Assembly (NCBI GenBank): GCA_018648445.1
Contig: JABGRG010000015.1
Coordinates: 31,552 to 47,455 of the forward strand
Origin: Rhodospirillales bacterium
GTDB lineage: Bacteria; Pseudomonadota; Alphaproteobacteria; Rhodospirillales_A; JACZKS01
Length of the DNA stretch: 15,904 nucleotides
Direction: 5' to 3'
Shown here: in pieces, positions 14,160 to 15,904 of the stretch
Position numbering within the stretch: position 1 is the stretch's first letter
Layout of the letters: every line of letters starts with the position of its first letter
The notes under the pieces: generated by a model
Databases searched by the model: none
Seen by the model: only the letters and a program-made list of their open reading frames with translations
What the model was told of the DNA's origin: nothing
Position numbers and translations under genes: made by a program

Positions 14160-14476
14160 TGGCCAGTATTTTCGACGAGCTTCCCGAGGCCCTTCCCGAC
14201 GAACAATTCATCGCCCTTTTGGAAAGTGACGACGTCACCATCGAGCGCATCGTATCCACCGGTCAGGCGACGCCTGACGGCGAATGGCTGGTTCAGGACA
14301 AGCACGAATGGGTGTTGCTGGTCAGCGGAGGGGCGACGCTTTCCTTTGAAGGCGAGACCAGCACCACTGTCATGGCTGCAGGCGACTATCTGACAATCCC
14401 CGCCGGAACCCGGCACCGGGTCGACCGCACAATCGAAGGCGAGCCGACGATTTGGCTTGCCGTCCACTACACCTAA
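14159..14476 (+). CDS. Small cupin-domain protein
   Basis: The product is a single-domain cupin of 105 residues. Cupin motif 1 is represented by DKHEWVLLVSGGATLSF and motif 2 by GDYLTIPAGTRHRVD, so His residues for a metal site are present although motif 1 is shorter than the canonical G-x5-H-x-H form. Family members of this size have varied or unknown roles. I prefer the GTG start at 14159: GGAGAG stands five bases before it and the TAGTG junction couples it to the thioesterase. An ATG at 14144 in the same frame would add five residues (MRREV) but lacks a well-spaced ribosome binding site. The gene ends 43 bp before the amidohydrolase gene. Confidence 0.85.
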   Translation: MASIFDELPEALPDEQFIALLESDDVTIERIVSTGQATPDGEWLVQDKHEWVLLVSGGATLSFEGETSTTVMAAGDYLTIPAGTRHRVDRTIEGEPTIWLAVHYT

Positions 14477-14519
14477 AACTAAAAAGCACTAACGTTTTTT
14501 TCAAAGGAACAAACAAAAA

Positions 14520-15692
14520 ATGGACGCGAAAAAAGAACAAATCGGCCAAGCGGTCGATGCCCTGGCCGATGAACTTTTCACCGTCAGCAAATACCTTCTG
14601 GAAAACCCGGAAACGGCTTACGAAGAATTCAAGGCTTGTGACTATCTGAGCCGGTTTCTTGCCGAGCGCGACTTCGATGTGGAAAAAGCCTGCGGTGGCG
14701 TGGAAACGGCGTTTCTCGCCAACCCCACCGGATGCGCGCCTTCCAATCCCAAGGTCGCCATTCTGGCCGAATACGACGCCCTGCCCAAGATCGGTCACGG
14801 CTGCGGCCATAACCTGATCGCCGCGGCAGGCGTGGGCGCGGCCGTTGCCCTGCGCCGCGTGCTGGGCGATGACGCTGGCGCGATCACCATGGTTGGCACT
14901 CCCGCCGAAGAAGGCGGTGGCGGCAAGCAATTGCTGGCCGATGCCGGTATCTTCAAGGATTGCGATGCGGCCATGATGTTCCATCCGGGCCAACAGAACC
15001 TGATTGGCCAGGAAACCCTGGGCCGCACCAAGTTCACGCTGGAGTTCTTCGGCAAGACGGCGCACGCCGCAGCCGGGCCCGACCAGGGCATCAACGCACT
15101 GGACGCCATGATCGCCACCTTCAACGGGATTTCTGCCTTCCGCCAGCAAATGCGGGCGGACGGGCGCGTTCACGGGGTCATCACCCACGGCGGCGACGCG
15201 CCCAACATCATTCCCGACTATACGTCGGCCTTGTTCTATGTACGCGGGGCAACGCGCGAATACCGCGATGTAATCTTCGACCGGGTTCAGAAAATTGCCG
15301 AGGGTGCTGCACTTGGCGCCGGGGCAACGTACAAGATTGAGGTCGCCAAGCCCGTAGCCGCTCTCGATCCCATGAAGCGCAACGATGCGCTGGAAGAAGC
15401 GGTCGGTGTCAATATGGAGTTCCTGGGCGCAACCCCGGAAGTGGCGTCGCCGGATGTCGGATCATCCGATATCGGCAACCTCAGCCACTACCTGCCGTCC
15501 ATCCAGCCGTTCCTGGCCATCTGCGATACCGATATAAACATCCATTCCGTCGAGTTCGCCGCCGCCACCCAATCGGAACGCGGCCAAACGGCCATGCTGA
15601 ACGCTGCCAAAATGCTGGCCATGACGGCCTACGACTTCCTGAACCAGCCGGAACTGCGCAAAAGCGCAGCCGCCGAGTTCGCTGGGAATTAG
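14520..15692 (+). CDS. M20D-family amidohydrolase / peptidase (AbgB/PM20D2-like)
   Basis: This 390-residue cytosolic metallohydrolase cleaves an amide or peptide bond using a dinuclear metal site. The likely ligands are Cys95 and His97 in GHGCGHNL, the acidic pair Glu130-Glu131 in PAEEGGGGK, His155 in MMFHPG, and His342 in INIHSVEFA. The dimerisation (lid) domain lies about 170-285 and contains FGKTAHAAAGPDQGINALDA. The AEYDALPKIGHGCGHN sequence is typical of the p-aminobenzoyl-glutamate hydrolase (AbgB) and ACY1L2/PM20D2 dipeptidase branch; the exact substrate is not decided. An AAAGGA ribosome binding site lies about 12 bases upstream of the ATG at 14520. It ends the six-gene rightward run. 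No AbgA or AbgT partner is visible. Confidence 0.93.
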   Translation: MDAKKEQIGQAVDALADELFTVSKYLLENPETAYEEFKACDYLSRFLAERDFDVEKACGGVETAFLANPTGCAPSNPKVAILAEYDALPKIGHGCGHNLIAAAGVGAAVALRRVLGDDAGAITMVGTPAEEGGGGKQLLADAGIFKDCDAAMMFHPGQQNLIGQETLGRTKFTLEFFGKTAHAAAGPDQGINALDAMIATFNGISAFRQQMRADGRVHGVITHGGDAPNIIPDYTSALFYVRGATREYRDVIFDRVQKIAEGAALGAGATYKIEVAKPVAALDPMKRNDALEEAVGVNMEFLGATPEVASPDVGSSDIGNLSHYLPSIQPFLAICDTDINIHSVEFAAATQSERGQTAMLNAAKMLAMTAYDFLNQPELRKSAAAEFAGN

Positions 15693-15712
15693 GGAATAGG
15701 AAACGGGGGCGG

Positions 15713-15793
15713 TCGGGAAAAGTTCACTCCGCCGCCACCAGCCCTGTTGAGCAGAGCCAAAAAGGGGGCCAGTTAATTCTGGGCTTTTCCCGA
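15713..15793. repeat. 10-bp perfect inverted repeat with 61-bp spacer
   Basis: TCGGGAAAAG (15713-15722) and its exact reverse complement CTTTTCCCGA (15784-15793) flank 61 bp downstream of the amidohydrolase gene. The spacing is too long for a simple rho-independent terminator. It could be a remnant of a small mobile repeat, an RNA stem, or chance. The arms are seen directly; no function is assigned. Confidence 0.35.
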
Positions 15794-15904
15794 TGGTAGA
15801 TGTCCATGGTCTTTTTGAAGAGTTGAGATAACCACGGACCGGGCGGTTTCAAACGTCTTTGGAAAGTCGCCTTCTCTCGTCAGAAACATCATCATTGAAA
15901 GCAA
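15773..15904 (-). CDS. Possible C-terminal fragment of a hypothetical protein at the window edge
   Basis: A leftward frame is open from the window edge to a TAA at 15773-15775 and reads MMMFLTREGDFPKTFETARS, then VVISTLQKDHGHLPSGKAQN from the first in-frame ATG (15895). The composition looks protein-like but there is no ribosome binding site in the nine bases available. A second leftward frame in the same stretch ends in LCSTGLVAAE at 15724, so either frame, a frameshifted pair or non-coding sequence remains possible. I do not recognise either product. Confidence 0.25.
   Translation of the reverse strand: MLSMMMFLTREGDFPKTFETARSVVISTLQKDHGHLPSGKAQN

Noticed and set aside
14370..15188. A 272-codon leftward frame
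   Set aside because: It is antisense to the cupin and the M20D amidohydrolase, which have full family motifs.

Overview
The window reads as chromosomal DNA of a GC-rich (roughly 60%) alphaproteobacterium, most likely near the Rhodospirillales. This rests on codon use, on the family types seen (class II DAHP synthase, the short glutathione reductase with a GGTCVLRGCVPKK redox motif, TPR-sulfotransferases) and on a CCA-encoding tRNA-Val. The taxonomic placement is inference. I see no phage genes, CRISPR array or complete insertion sequence. Most of the window is ordinary metabolic chromosome.

Left part (1-5766): the 3' end of an unrecognised small gene reads right and meets a leftward block. 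That block, in transcription order, is gabD (succinate-semialdehyde dehydrogenase) and gor (glutathione reductase), 18 bp apart. After a 104-bp gap comes a class II DAHP synthase, then a type-B-like nicotinate phosphoribosyltransferase 22 bp further on. These give two probable two-gene operons: one for redox and GABA or succinate semialdehyde metabolism, one pairing aromatic biosynthesis with NAD salvage.

Middle part (5767-10586): a 359-bp regulatory intergenic region carries two inverted repeats. One resembles iron-responsive (Irr/ICE-type) operators on the gabD side. The other is a near-consensus CRP/FNR-family site placed exactly 41.5 bp from a possible start of transcription for a small secreted protein gene. 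That gene ends 6 bp from the end of leftward glmS. glmU and glmS are translationally coupled (TAATG) and supply UDP-GlcNAc for the cell wall. A phosphoglycolate phosphatase-type gene (gph) diverges from glmU. Its stop codon lies inside the -35 box of a tRNA-Val(CAC) gene.

Right part (10693-15692): six rightward genes with short gaps or overlaps encode a TPR-sulfotransferase (TTG start), a freestanding B3/4 (PheT editing-like) domain protein, a histidine phosphatase, a PaaI-type hotdog thioesterase, a small cupin and an M20D amidohydrolase. This is the least explained part of the window and the best candidate for an undescribed functional association, although each family is known. The last 212 bp hold a 10-bp perfect inverted repeat and possible fragments of a leftward gene running off the edge.
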